Assembly (NCBI GenBank): GCA_036924085.1
Contig: JAVGWX010000009.1
Location: forward strand, 64,146,512 to 64,210,511
DNA length: 64,000 nt
Source: Ariolimax columbianus
Taxonomy: Eukaryota > Mollusca > Gastropoda > Stylommatophora > Arionidae
Direction of reading: 5' to 3'
Part shown: positions 59,201-62,037 of the stretch, one piece after another
How the letters are laid out: every line of letters begins with the position of its first letter
Numbering within the stretch: position 1 is the first letter of the stretch
Notes under the pieces: model-generated
What the model saw: the letters and a program-made list of their open reading frames with translations, nothing else
What the model was told of the DNA's origin: nothing
Databases searched by the model: none
Program-made: the position numbers and the translations under genes

Positions 59201-61113
59201 ATAGCGGTCTCATATAGCCACCTCATAGCCGAGGTCACTGCCCATCATCGCAATGTGCTCCAGCCTTCTTTTTCTCACAGCATGCCTAACAATGACTGCT
59301 ATTTCCTGTTGTGATCACAAATTACTAGCAAAAAGACTCCATATTTACTTCATTATTACATTTAACAGAAATTGAGAATTGTAGCAACTTGACCTGCAAT
59401 ACAGGCAGTGTCAACAGTTGGCGTTGTACTGATGTAAATGGAACAGCCGCCTGTGTTTGTGCTGTTGGGTATGAGCTTGCACCAAATCAAAGTAGCTGTA
59501 TAGGTAAAACCATTTTAACTCAAATTTGTTGAAAGTTTGGTTGTTGATTTTATTTTGGTGATCATTTTAATTTATTTCAGAGTTTAAAAAAATTGAATAT
59601 ATTTTGCTAAAACTATTCATTAATTAAAGTTGGTTTCTGTTTAGACTTTAGACGCGTCAACTTTAATGGTATTTCTAATGATATTTAATTTCTAATCTGG
59701 GAGGAAGACTAACGTCTGGTCAGGCAAAATATACTGATTAGACATGTTAGTCAGGTTCAGGCAAAATATACTGATTAGACATGTTAGTCAGGTTCAGGCA
59801 AAATATACTGATTAGACATGTTAGTCAGGTTCAGGCAAAATATACTGATTAGACATGTTAGTCAGGTTCAGGCAAAATATACTGATTAGACATGTTAGTC
59901 AGGTTCAGGCAAAATATACTGATTAGACATGTTAGTCAGGTTCAGGCAAAATATACTGATTAGACATGTTAGTCAGGTTCAGGCAAAATATACTGATTAG
60001 ACATGTTAGTCAGGTTCAGGCAAAATATACTGATTAGACATGTTAGTCAGGTTCAGGCAAAATATACTGATTAGACATGTTAGTCAGGTTCAGGCAAAAT
60101 ATACTGATTAGACATGTTAGTCAGGTTCAGGCAAAATATACTGATTAGACATGTTAGTCAGGTTTCATACAAAATATACTGATTAGACATGTTAGTCAGG
60201 TTCAGGCAAAATATACTGATTAGACATGTTAGTCAGGTTCAGGCAAAATATACTGGCAAGACCCTCACCTTGACCTCCCTGCAGTTCTCCCTGGAAATTG
60301 ACTGTTTTCATGGCAGCTTGAGGACAGGCGAGAGATCGACGTGATCCTCGTAGTAGTGAGCAACACACAGTTGAAGTCAAGCATAGTAGAACCGCCTGGA
60401 GGACCCTGGTCCACCTTCATCAGCATGCTCGGGATGTGAGGAAAGCTACTGCAACCTGCCACTTAAAGTTATTTTCAGGGCGCACAAAAGAGTAAACCTA
60501 CTCATTGTGGGCATTCGCAAACAAAAAAAAATAATTTCTAGTCAATTATTTATAGTATGCCTACTGAAGCTTATTTATGTAAACAATCATTTCACTCTTT
60601 TATTTTCTATCTATGAACATATTCCACCAACTCAATCTTTCTAAATCTCATTAACCTATTTATTGCCGCCTATTTTTTTCTTTCCTGCATCACAGACACA
60701 GTGAGTCCTCTACTTACAATGAATGTGACACTTGACCACTCATTCATATTATGGTCATTACATTAACCAGTGTATAAACACCTCATATTCCTGTTTAATT
60801 TGTTATAATTGTAGCAGTTTTATGTTATAACCTATTCCTGACTCATCAATTTGTGTAGTAGTAATTGATGCATAATGTCATATTATATTAAGGTGTTAAT
60901 ACTTCTTTTCCAGCTAAGAACCCATGTAATACACCTATCTACCCTTGTGGAATGAACAGTCATTGTGAAAAAACAGGCCCTGGTACAAATAATTGTACCT
61001 GTAAAGATGACTACACTGGAGATGGCATTGTATGTCTGCCCATAGATCCTTGTCAGACAAACAGAGGTGGATGTGAAAGTACTACAATATGCAAATACAC
61101 TAGACCAAATCAG
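25533..61113 (+). CDS. Stabilin-like EGF-module receptor, N-terminal part (11 exons, gene continues past window)
   Basis: Eleven exons joined at GT-AG sites give 1905 coding bases, exactly 635 codons without a stop. The order is signal peptide, Ser/Thr-rich linker, Cys module, GC..KC..CCQGYWG module, CPGG..PCN.HG.C module, GFTGTACELC module, then a second linker and second copy of all four modules, then a C.C.NGVC..G module, an EGF-like module and a Ca-EGF-like pair with GDGIVCLPIDPC. This module order matches the N-terminus of stabilin-1/2, large type I membrane scavenger receptors with EGF repeats followed by FAS1 domains; that is knowledge of the family. No FAS1 domain, transmembrane segment or stop codon is seen, so the gene should run past 64000. 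Introns span 0.4 to 9.5 kb and are packed with transposable elements. Another EGF-rich secreted protein is possible; the stabilin call rests on motif order. Confidence 0.72.
26440..26865 (+). mobile_element. Family R LINE 3' end, GAA-tailed (intron 1)
   Basis: The + strand encodes NTAIFRMRTGHSRLLGHLYR, LKISQTNECPRGTGVQTLEH and VLQEHSAH, the conserved RNase H-distal Cys/His tail. It ends in a long GAA/AAG tract (26785-26850). Confidence 0.85.
26866..27535 (-). mobile_element. Family M mariner-like transposase remnant (intron 1)
   Basis: The - strand C-terminus reads WDAINVSTLVEIMF before a stop near 26880. The right part (27240-27520) aligns with 58900-59160, for example GACGTCATTTTGTA and GTATGCTACCTAATGA. 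It is heavily decayed. Confidence 0.6.
27536..28109. other. Unassigned intron 1 sequence
   Basis: It contains a poly-C run at 27836-27852. Otherwise nothing recognisable. Confidence 0.35.
28110..28378 (+). mobile_element. Family A element lacking the hairpin end (intron 1)
   Basis: GATCCTCCAGACGGTTGTGC, GGCTTCATCTGTGTGTCAC and CTGACTAACATGTCTAATCA occur, then CCTGACCAGACGTAAGTC. The segment that is amplified at 59722-60254 is present here as a single copy. Confidence 0.8.
28659..28917 (+). repeat. Imperfect direct repeat, about 153-bp period
   Basis: TGTCCGTTTGCGTGGACTTT occurs near 28670 and 28827, and TTGTACACATTC near 28741 and 28892. Two diverged copies. Confidence 0.75.
28918..30234 (+). 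other. Rest of intron 1: A/C-rich stretch and GAA-tailed LINE scraps
   Basis: 28950-29090 is A- and C-rich. 29555-29770 resembles a decayed family R 3' end (YQTWSE, AKLRKKLWDSRSDL). 29830-30090 ends in GATCAATAATCGAAGAAGAAG, the type of tail seen at other family R ends. Confidence 0.45.
30235..30342 (+). CDS. Stabilin-like exon 2: GC..KC..CCQGYWG module, copy 1
   Basis: The exon is 108 bp, phase 1 to phase 1, with acceptor TTCAAG before 30235 and donor GTAAGT at 30343. It encodes a cysteine module with GCMNKC and VCCQGYWGENCDG. The paired CC followed by G(Y/W)WG..C is typical of the segment just before the CPGG module in stabilins. Its paralogous exon in the second cassette is 45981-46091, one codon longer. 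Confidence 0.75.
30708..30784 (+). CDS. Stabilin-like exon 3: CPGG module, copy 1
   Basis: The exon is 77 bp, entering in phase 1 and leaving in phase 0, with donor GTATGT at 30785. It encodes ECPGGSASPCNHHGEC and a closing CLCQ, the first half of an EGF-like domain. I chose the acceptor CAG at 30705-30707 because it lines up with the paralogous exon 49403-49479, which has the same length and phase. An alternative acceptor AG at 30694-30695 would add four residues (V-L-V-T) and keep the frame. Confidence 0.75.
31064..31797 (+). mobile_element. Foldback mariner derivative, copy 1 (intron 3)
   Basis: The ends are GTGTTCAAATGAAACCGGAC and its reverse complement (near 31771-31790). The left arm (about 31064-31370) and right arm (about 31510-31797) are inverted copies of the same sequence: both contain the HTH-region of a mariner-type transposase (EGCRPVDIH, KSVSKSTIKN then MFKEGRELTKDL on +, and the same from the other strand). 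The centre is short. No catalytic DDE/D domain is present, so it is non-autonomous. Confidence 0.85.
31903..32632 (+). mobile_element. Family B element interrupted by a family R insertion (intron 3)
   Basis: Family B runs from TGATCTTCCTGTGTATTACA through AGATGCTGAGCAGTGCAGG and GATCCTGGATAACAGGCTGC to 32202. It resumes at 32493 with ACCAAAAGGTGCAAATATCG and ends with TTTGAGAATGAACAACGAAG plus a GAA tail at 32632. Confidence 0.85.
32203..32492 (+). mobile_element. Family R LINE 3' end with 12-bp target duplication, nested in family B
   Basis: It encodes KIGNSAMCTCGQVPQTAEHI and LQNCPE, the Cys/His tail, and ends with GAAGAAGAAAAG. ACCAAAAGGTGC flanks it at 32191-32202 and 32493-32504, so the insertion point is exact. 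Confidence 0.9.
32890..33040 (-). mobile_element. Family E dispersed repeat (intron 3)
   Basis: GAAGGCCTATTGGTCATAAT, GTAGGTTTTGTTTGTGTTCT and CTCGGTGCGGTATCTGACC are the reverse complement of 40450-40590. Confidence 0.75.
33130..33700 (-). mobile_element. LINE C-terminal remnant (intron 3)
   Basis: The - strand shows SWNLHGKRSKGRLKNTWRRD and LKANTRKT near 33300-33390, the very conserved 'LTWNPQGKR.RGRPKNTWRRDL' tail of RTE-like LINEs. Upstream fragments lie at 33400-33700 in shifting frames. Confidence 0.75.
34030..34165 (+). repeat. Family F structured hairpin repeat, copy 1 (intron 3)
   Basis: CAAGGGCGTTAGCCCTTG (34059-34076) is a 7-bp stem with a 4-base loop. ACTCGTGTGCGAGT follows as a second stem. 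A related repeat at 45555-45672 keeps both hairpins with different stem sequences. Confidence 0.65.
34340..34690 (+). mobile_element. Family A element, near-complete reference copy (intron 3)
   Basis: GAATGCCCACAATGAGTAAG, TGTGCACCCTGAAAAGGACG, GTTAAGTGGCGTGTTGCAGT, GGCTTCATCTGTGCGTCAC, CCTGACTAACATGTCTGA, then CCAGACGTAAGTCTTCCTTC. It is preceded by a short GTT run. I use it as the single-copy reference for the minisatellites at 8434 and 59722. Confidence 0.85.
34760..34829 (+). CDS. Stabilin-like exon 4: GFTGTACELC module, copy 1
   Basis: The exon is 70 bp, phase 0 to phase 1, with acceptor CAACAG before 34760 and donor GTACGA at 34830. It encodes SGFTGTACELCEDKTKYGPDCTE, which closes the EGF-like fold opened by exon 3. 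By my count it shares 61 of 70 bases with exon 53365-53434, the highest similarity of any paralogous pair in this gene. It leaves in phase 1 and so can join exon 36241 in frame. Confidence 0.8.
35050..35240 (+). repeat. Family D dispersed repeat, copy 1 (intron 4)
   Basis: ACTTCCTTAGTTGTCTCTTA and GACATGCCTGGCAGGTTA match 39125-39300 (CTTCCTTAGTTGTCTCCATG, GACATGCCTAGCAGGTTA). Confidence 0.65.
35330..35690. repeat. Family E inverted pair (foldback, intron 4)
   Basis: The left copy (TATGGTTCAGATATTGCACT, then CTTCACCAGGGACAATGG) and the right copy (CTGATGAAGGCATTTTGG, then GATATCTGAACCATACCTAT) are reverse complements of each other with about 90 bp between them. Confidence 0.7.
35691..36240. 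other. Rest of intron 4
   Basis: A CA-rich stretch occurs at 35930-36010. Otherwise unassigned. Confidence 0.35.
36241..36447 (+). CDS. Stabilin-like exon 5: second Ser/Thr linker and Cys module (start of cassette copy 2)
   Basis: The exon is 207 bp, phase 1 to phase 1, with acceptor TTCCTAG before 36241 and donor GTAATG at 36448. The first about 38 residues are a Thr/Ser-rich linker (TTTTELSTTQLSTTPFLSTT). They are followed by NFCNET, FCSPC and QCRAGDVEG, the counterpart of the end of exon 1. The linker is much shorter than the one in exon 1 and no signal peptide is present, so this is an internal exon of the same gene and not the start of a second gene. Confidence 0.75.
36600..37440 (+). 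mobile_element. LINE reverse transcriptase 3' half (intron 5)
   Basis: The open frame reads DDIVLFGTDSFALQRSLEIL with the catalytic DD, SLGLSISWVKTKVQNL, NEFIYLGSMISSYGSS and PVLLYDSKTLTLQKHD, then the tail after a stop near 37084 (RRRGSPRTLWLQQ). It starts within 160 bp of the exon 5 donor. The long open frame beginning at 36439 is part exon, part intron and part LINE, not a real protein. Confidence 0.75.
37550..38280 (-). mobile_element. LINE reverse-transcriptase remnant (intron 5)
   Basis: The - strand encodes SYQLSPLLTHKHILMETKRQ, SIFIPTLCYQCQTWMLTKVQ and ERKIMLCKMVFEK, preceded by NMRICTAKTLKISKIEKILN near 37920-37980. Confidence 0.75.
38283..39115 (-). mobile_element. Family R LINE 3' part, GAA-tailed (intron 5)
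   Basis: The - strand shows the RT thumb (ERNDRKRLGSLRKLEGTS near 39010-39070, VIRQHLEFCLISAAKTHL at 38880-38981), then MRIGTDDKCPCGEHIMAVEY and ILQSFPFTQEKREQYWP (38302-38505). It ends in TTTGAGAATGAACGAAGAAG, the same tail that ends family B. Confidence 0.8.
39125..39300 (+). repeat. Family D dispersed repeat, copy 2 (intron 5)
   Basis: It matches 35050-35240 over the TTCCTTAGTTGTCTC and GCAGGTTA blocks. Confidence 0.6.
39580..40215 (-). mobile_element. Foldback mariner derivative, copy 2 (intron 5)
   Basis: The ends TATACGAAGCATGTTCAAAA and its partner TTTGAACACACCTCGTATA are inverted and next to TA. The - strand encodes FLTAERCGPVDIYHRMQAVY, GDKSVSKTTVKNWTTMFKEG and CELTEDLQRSGQ, the HTH region of a mariner/SETMAR-type transposase. 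The left part of the element is an inverted copy of the same region (VIRFLTAEGCRPID on the + strand). No catalytic domain is present. Confidence 0.85.
40450..40590 (+). mobile_element. Family E dispersed repeat (intron 5)
   Basis: GGTCAGATATCGCACCGAGA, CCTAGGTTACGACCAATAGG and CCTTCATCAGGGACAAC. Confidence 0.75.
40600..41464. other. Unassigned intron 5 sequence with poly-G runs
   Basis: G-rich runs occur at 40793-40807, 40824-40832 and 40853-40863, alternating with A-rich stretches. Open frames on both strands here (40588-40956) come from this low complexity. Confidence 0.4.
41465..41595 (+). mobile_element. tRNA-derived SINE S3 (intron 5)
   Basis: An A-box-like TAGCACAATTGTTAGAGCA (41479-41497) and a B-box-like GAGTTCTATCC are followed by CAGCTGTAAATGGGTACC. 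The last block is shared with SINE S4 at 43340-43450. Confidence 0.65.
41640..42125 (+). mobile_element. Family C dispersed repeat carrying a 27-bp array (intron 5)
   Basis: CACCACTACAATGGGCC and ACTTTACATTCTTTTGCAGTGG lie before the array, and CAATTTGTTTTATACAATGA, GGTTGTTAGCCTCATGCACA and TATGACATGCATAG after it. The same flanks, without an array, occur at 57200-57450 (TTTTTGCAGTGGCGGCGCAA). Confidence 0.7.
41771..41999 (+). repeat. 27-bp minisatellite, 8 full units plus a partial unit
   Basis: GGTGGTAAAAGTAAAGTGTA plus CTTCAGT, starting at 41771 and every 27 bp to 41987. Units are identical. All six frames are nearly open because 27 is a multiple of three; one frame reads SGGKSKVYF repeated. 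Confidence 0.97.
42190..42660 (-). mobile_element. LINE C-terminal remnant (intron 5)
   Basis: The - strand at 42419-42631 reads LMEMRYLCRILGILYLDHVI and VRDTVKKEVGQYKD, the typical 'EMR.LRRILGI...DH..NE.VR' tail. A poly-G run follows at about 42660-42676. Confidence 0.65.
42868..43280 (-). mobile_element. Family B dispersed element, longest copy (intron 5)
   Basis: From CGTTCGTTCTCAATCTCCCG through GCGTGGAGGTGTAGAAGGG to CACAGGAAGATCAAAGATCA. The start of the element, also seen at 31903, is preserved. The GAA tail itself is lost here. Confidence 0.8.
43340..43450 (-). mobile_element. tRNA-derived SINE S4 (intron 5)
   Basis: On the - strand an A-box-like GTGTAGTGATAGAGCTCTC and a B-box-like GGGTTCAACTCCC are followed by TTGTAAATGGGTACCTGACC, sharing the GTAAATGGGTACC block with S3. 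Confidence 0.7.
43545..43645 (-). mobile_element. tRNA-like SINE S5 (intron 5)
   Basis: On the - strand TTAGTTGGTTGTAATGGATA and GGGTTCAAAACC stand at tRNA-like A-box and B-box spacing. Confidence 0.55.
43920..44665 (+). mobile_element. CR1/Jockey-like LINE, 3' third (intron 5)
   Basis: It encodes TVVHMGRSNMEHNYRMNENN and GLGVIIDHTGK (43920-44150), then YKALVRPRLENC and ERLRKTGLQCLE (44143-44334). It continues to the 3' end TACAGACTCTGCAGAG and AAACCAGTATAAA. It is the same family as 17140-19476, frameshifted. Confidence 0.85.
44695..45010 (-). mobile_element. Family A element (intron 5)
   Basis: CTGATCAGACATAACATACT, TTGATGTGATCCCCATAATA, ATGAAGCCAAGCACATCAC, then CATTTCAGGGCGCACAAAAT. A decayed reverse copy. 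Confidence 0.7.
45040..45262 (+). mobile_element. tRNA-derived SINE S2 (intron 5)
   Basis: An A-box-like TGGGCTAGTGGTTAAGTGA (45048-45066) and a B-box-like TTTCGATCCCT at tRNA-like spacing. The body ends with ACACCGCCTTGGGGAATTGA. Confidence 0.7.
45555..45672 (+). repeat. Family F structured hairpin repeat, copy 2 (intron 5)
   Basis: TTCTTAGTCGACCTGTACTT, the hairpin CAGGGGCAGATGCCCTG (45583-45599), the hairpin CCAGCTCTGGTATAAGCTGG, then ATAGCCGGGAGAAGG. It lines up with 34030-34165. Confidence 0.65.
45981..46091 (+). CDS. Stabilin-like exon 6: CCQGYWG module, copy 2
   Basis: The exon is 111 bp, phase 1 to phase 1, with acceptor TTTTACAG before 45981 and donor GTAAGT at 46092. It encodes CRLGFFPGCMTKC and VCCQGYWGDNCDG. 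All cysteines of the copy in exon 2 are kept, while the residues between them have diverged. Confidence 0.8.
46185..46450 (-). mobile_element. I-type LINE fragment (intron 6)
   Basis: AGCCTGTGCCATCTTTGACA, CATCTCTTGATGTTTTCAGT and CTGGGCTAGTTTGTATCCAG line up with 22650-22780 of the I-type LINE. Confidence 0.55.
46455..46700 (+). mobile_element. Decayed family B element (intron 6)
   Basis: GGTCAGCGAACTATAGCTGA, CCCAGACTGGCTAAGAGAAT and ATCAAAGAGGGAAGGC, then a GATGAAGAAGAAG tail. Confidence 0.6.
47020..47265 (+). mobile_element. Decayed family B element (intron 6)
   Basis: GGTTAGTGACCCATAACTGA, AAATGCAGTGCTGAAACTGG and TGTAAACTATGACACAATG, with a short GAAGAGGAAGAA tail. Confidence 0.5.
47430..47595 (-). 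mobile_element. Family B element, 3' part (intron 6)
   Basis: GTTCATTCTCAATCACCCGC, AATGCGTTGTGTCGCTAG and CTTTCGGTCCGACACATCC. Confidence 0.75.
47635..47970 (+). mobile_element. LINE 3'-end remnant (intron 6)
   Basis: It aligns with the end of the LINE at 54960-55265: AGATGCAGTAATCCATGCAG, AGACCTCCAATGTGTTGGTC and GGATTTCAGTGGCCCAAGAC. Confidence 0.7.
47971..48319. other. Unassigned AT-rich intron 6 sequence
   Basis: A poly-T run occurs at 48124-48136. Nothing else recognised. Confidence 0.35.
48320..48660 (+). mobile_element. Family R LINE 3' end (intron 6)
   Basis: It encodes GLSDTAMCDCGAPKQTPKHI and LQDCPTYTDQR and ends near GTTGATCGAAGAAGAGG. Its closest relative here is the - strand copy at 50636 (GLRDTATCDCGAPKQTTEHI). 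Confidence 0.8.
49040..49260 (+). mobile_element. LINE C-terminal remnant (intron 6)
   Basis: It encodes MVGTTFCAEYISRHKIHWIS, HLIRIHPQQLPLMAFNIGKS and GYRAKGHSRSRR, matching the - strand fragment 719-955. It ends only about 140 bp before exon 7. Confidence 0.7.
49403..49479 (+). CDS. Stabilin-like exon 7: CPGG module, copy 2
   Basis: The exon is 77 bp, phase 1 to phase 0, with acceptor CAATCAG before 49403 and donor GTATGT at 49480. It encodes DCPGGHENPCNGHGTC and a closing CHCQ. Length, phase and the first six bases of the donor are the same as in exon 3. Confidence 0.8.
49930..50560 (-). mobile_element. LINE C-terminal remnant (intron 7)
   Basis: The - strand encodes ALLQKCRWMYVVSMPDNRWS and RKVTSWWSYN (50159-50344), the 'RW.GHV.RMPDNRWT' tail. 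The same family occurs on - at 56200-56660. A CT-rich microsatellite borders it at 49866-49925. Confidence 0.65.
50636..52240 (-). mobile_element. Family R LINE, longest copy: RT end and RNase H (intron 7)
   Basis: The - strand order is LTILGVTFDWKLTWKSNIEK (52034-52237, RT thumb), GFRITHGALKSTPITELGKT (51559-51879), RNase H end LQWILAYCGIPGNEKADELA (50953-51165) and the Cys tail GLRDTATCDCGAPKQTTEHI with LQKCPTYANQKEAVWPGG (50646-50864). It ends in CATCGATGAAGAAGAAG. Frameshifts make it inactive. Confidence 0.85.
52241..52930 (-). mobile_element. RTE-like LINE fragment split by a family R insertion (intron 7)
   Basis: The - strand encodes GVHPGNRISPKLFTAAVEEV (52275-52505), the region before the catalytic DD. 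The frame continues past 52577-52877 with GTGTTAGAT on both sides. Confidence 0.65.
52577..52877 (+). mobile_element. Family R LINE 3' end with 9-bp target duplication (intron 7)
   Basis: It encodes YHLFNKLKIGGADECTCGTG, KMTAEHML and NCPTYEDQRKQMWPSPVATL, and ends in a GAA tail. It is close to the copy at 3305-3872. GTGTTAGAT flanks it at 52568-52576 and 52878-52886. Confidence 0.8.
52970..53108 (-). mobile_element. tRNA-like SINE S6 (intron 7)
   Basis: On the - strand GAGGTAGGCTGTAGTTAGGG and GACTATAGTTCCAACCCC stand at A-box/B-box-like spacing. The body ends in CCACCCAGCC. Confidence 0.5.
53365..53434 (+). CDS. Stabilin-like exon 8: GFTGTACELC module, copy 2
   Basis: The exon is 70 bp, phase 0 to phase 1, with acceptor TTTGCAG before 53365 and donor GTAAGA at 53435. 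It encodes SGFTGTACELCEDTTKYGPEC. Nearly all differences from exon 4 are third-position or conservative changes, which suggests that both copies are under protein-level constraint. Confidence 0.85.
53865..55285 (+). mobile_element. RTE-like LINE, RT core to 3' end (intron 8)
   Basis: Scattered over three frames: TPTAWHNLRTTLLHKKG (53890), QAGFRRSY-like stretch (54059), GVCQGDPISPNLFSACLKSV (54330-54390), FIDDIVLIIESAAEANQMMQ with the catalytic DD (54460), then VLLAMCYGAETWKLTKSLEN and KAIHRWAGHMMRQNDG (54764-55045) and a tail to 55285. Many stops. Confidence 0.8.
55442..55537 (+). CDS. Stabilin-like exon 9: C.C.NGVC EGF module
   Basis: The exon is 96 bp, phase 1 to phase 1, with acceptor ATATAG before 55442 and donor GTTTGT at 55538. 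It encodes DCSCVNGVCSSGILGDGSC, then NCDSGFKGEKCDT, a complete EGF-like module with the GDG.C.C..G..G..CD pattern seen after the GTACE.C module in stabilins. No second copy is visible in the window, so the cassette duplication stops before this exon. Confidence 0.85.
55645..55812 (+). repeat. About three copies of a 51-bp repeat (intron 9)
   Basis: AAAATAGACTGAGCAACTTA starts near 55645 and 55696. More diverged copies start near 55747 and 55797. Confidence 0.85.
56200..56660 (-). mobile_element. LINE C-terminal remnant (intron 9)
   Basis: The - strand reads HRWDGHVVRMPDNIWTHRTT near 56440-56500, the same family as 49930-50560. Confidence 0.65.
56755..57080 (+). mobile_element. Family A element (intron 9)
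   Basis: CCTACAATGACTACTCTTTT, GTGCGCCCTGAAAAAGACG, GCTATGCTTGGCTTCATCCA, CTGACTAACATGTCTGATCA, then AGTCTTCCTTCC. Single-copy in the region that forms arrays elsewhere. Confidence 0.8.
57200..57450 (+). mobile_element. Family C dispersed repeat without array (intron 9)
   Basis: GGGCTACCACTACAATTG, TTTTTGCAGTGGCGGCGCAA, TTTGTTTTTCATGGCGAGG and TACGACATGCCTGGAGTG. Confidence 0.65.
57650..58085 (-). mobile_element. I-type LINE 3' part with expanded DTAVD coding repeat (intron 9)
   Basis: The - strand encodes LDKSDILKLINDCLLDN, then about ten tandem DTAVD-type units, then ELLFAACKI (57739-58050). It matches the I-type LINE near 22050-22140 (DRSDILKSINDRL, single DTAID). A further part of the same element probably resumes at 59200-59330, beyond the mariner-like insertion. 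Confidence 0.75.
57766..57915 (+). repeat. 15-bp minisatellite, 10 units
   Basis: ATCATCAACTGCAGT repeated ten times with few substitutions. Fifteen is a multiple of three, so the LINE frame stays open on the - strand, and SSTAV reads on the +. Confidence 0.95.
58115..59170 (-). mobile_element. Family M mariner-like transposase remnant with 44-bp array (intron 9)
   Basis: The - strand C-terminus reads WLRQETKDLYAADFGALTKR, then WDKCINVGENDVEKYG and a stop at 58120-58122, the usual end of mariner/SETMAR-type transposases. 58725-59015 encodes NDVSFHRVYNQRTA, CCCELFGQTKRHLA and KEPSNIANKVILSDYN upstream in a different frame. It is inserted into an I-type LINE. The 44-bp array lies inside the transposase C-terminal codons. 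Confidence 0.75.
58228..58620 (+). repeat. 44-bp minisatellite, 9 units
   Basis: AAAATCTGCAGCATATAAGT starts at 58228 and every 44 bp to 58580. Units are essentially identical. Confidence 0.97.
59200..59330 (-). mobile_element. I-type LINE fragment beyond the mariner insertion (intron 9)
   Basis: TAGCGGTCTCATATAGCCAC and CCGAGGTCACTGCCCATC resemble 22278-22330 (AGAAGTCTCATATATCCATT, CCGAGGTCACTGC). Confidence 0.5.
59369..59503 (+). CDS. Stabilin-like exon 10: EGF-like module
   Basis: The exon is 135 bp, phase 1 to phase 1, with acceptor TTAACAG before 59369 and donor GTAAAA at 59504. It encodes ENCSNLTCNTGS, WRCTDVNGTAAC, then VCAVGYELAPNQSSC, a six-cysteine EGF-like pattern. It has N-x-S/T sites at NLT-adjacent and NGT positions. 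Confidence 0.78.
59690..60525 (-). mobile_element. Family A element carrying a 37-bp array (intron 10)
   Basis: Left end GGGAGGAAGACTAACGTCTG, then the array, then CTGGCAAGACCCTCACCTTG, GACGTGATCCTCGTAGTAGT, AAGCATAGTAGAACCGCCTG and the hairpin end TTATTTTCAGGGCGCACAAA. Confidence 0.85.
59722..60254 (+). repeat. 37-bp minisatellite, about 14 units
   Basis: GTTAGTCAGGTTCAGGCAAA plus ATATACTGATTAGACAT, at 59746, 59783 and so on. Nearly identical units except one with TTTCATACAAAAT near 60163. Confidence 0.96.
60526..60913. other. Rest of intron 10
   Basis: AT-rich. A polypyrimidine tract leads into the exon 11 acceptor. Nothing else seen. Confidence 0.4.
60914..61113 (+). CDS. Stabilin-like exon 11: EGF module and start of the next
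   Basis: The exon is 200 bp, phase 1 to phase 0, with acceptor TTTTCCAG before 60914 and donor GTATGT at 61114. It encodes an EGF module (NPCNTPIYPCGMNSHCEKTG, then CTCKDDYTGDGIVC) and the first half of another (IDPCQTNRGGCESTTICKY). The GDG..C.PIDPCQ...G.C linkage is a close match in style to stabilin EGF repeats. The next exon should begin in phase 0 and complete this EGF; I do not see it before 64000. Confidence 0.85.
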
Positions 61114-61639
61114 GTATGTTTTGTTGACAAAGTAGCTACAACGATAAAAAGAAACCATCAGTCATAAGTCATCATCATCATCAAGTGCCCTCCTGGCTGA
61201 TGTTGGCGATCATGGACCTCAATTTCCTCTTATCACTTGTGCCGTTTATCAGTTCCTCCGTTGATCATCTACCATGCCATTCCTTCGAGCTGTCCAATAT
61301 ATTTCTTTTTTGTCTCCTCTGTTCCTCTTCTCTGCAATCCTGCATGTTGTCACCATTTGTTTTAACCCACCTTTTCTCATAATATGCCCAAAGAAGGATG
61401 ACTGTCTTGTATTGATTTTTGCCACAAAATTGTCTTTGTGTGTTTCTTCAAGTACCACATTATTAGCTTCCTTTGCAGTCCATGCAATTCTCTACATTCT
61501 TTTGTAAAACAACATTTCTGTTGTCTCCATTGATCCATGTGCTTTCCTGCTGATTGTCCCTGACTCACTGCTGTATATCAGTACTGGTTCCACGTAGCAT
61601 CCAAGAACTCTCTTCCTTAATTTCAGTGAGTGATGGGGT

Positions 61640-62037
61640 TTTAACTTGACTTAACTTAACTTAACGTCTTTATACTGGTTTAGAAGACCCTGCAGAGTCT
61701 GTATACAACCAGTTACATTTACATCACCTTGCTCTAAAAGCTATGCGCATCCAGTTTATTCTTAAATGCATTAACTGTCCCTGCCTCCACTACCTCGCCT
61801 GGCAATGCATTCCAAGCAGACACTACTCTCTGACTAAAAAAATATTTCATAATATCTAATCTGGACCTCTCTTTAGTCAGCTTGTAGCTATGCCCTCGTG
61901 TTATTGTAGGTGGCTGTATTTTAAAAAATTTTTTATAGTCTAATTTATCCATTCCTCTGATCATCTTATAGTCACCACGAATTCTTCTCTCTTCGAGACA
62001 GTGTAGGCCGGTTTTTCTGAGTCGTTCCTCATTGCAC
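61640..62037 (-). mobile_element. CR1/Jockey-like LINE 3' end (intron 11)
   Basis: It starts with the TTAACTTAACTTAACGTC 3' tail and encodes ERLRKTGLHCLEERRIRGDY, KEFFKIQPPTITRG-like and SQRVVSAWNALPGEVVEAGT on the - strand (61734-62039). It belongs to the family of 11863-13900. Confidence 0.9.

Noticed and set aside
36241..61113. A second, separate stabilin-like gene starting with cassette copy 2
   Set aside because: Copy 2 has no signal peptide or start context, copy 1 has no stop or 3' end, and the phases of exon 4 and exon 5 match. One gene is simpler.
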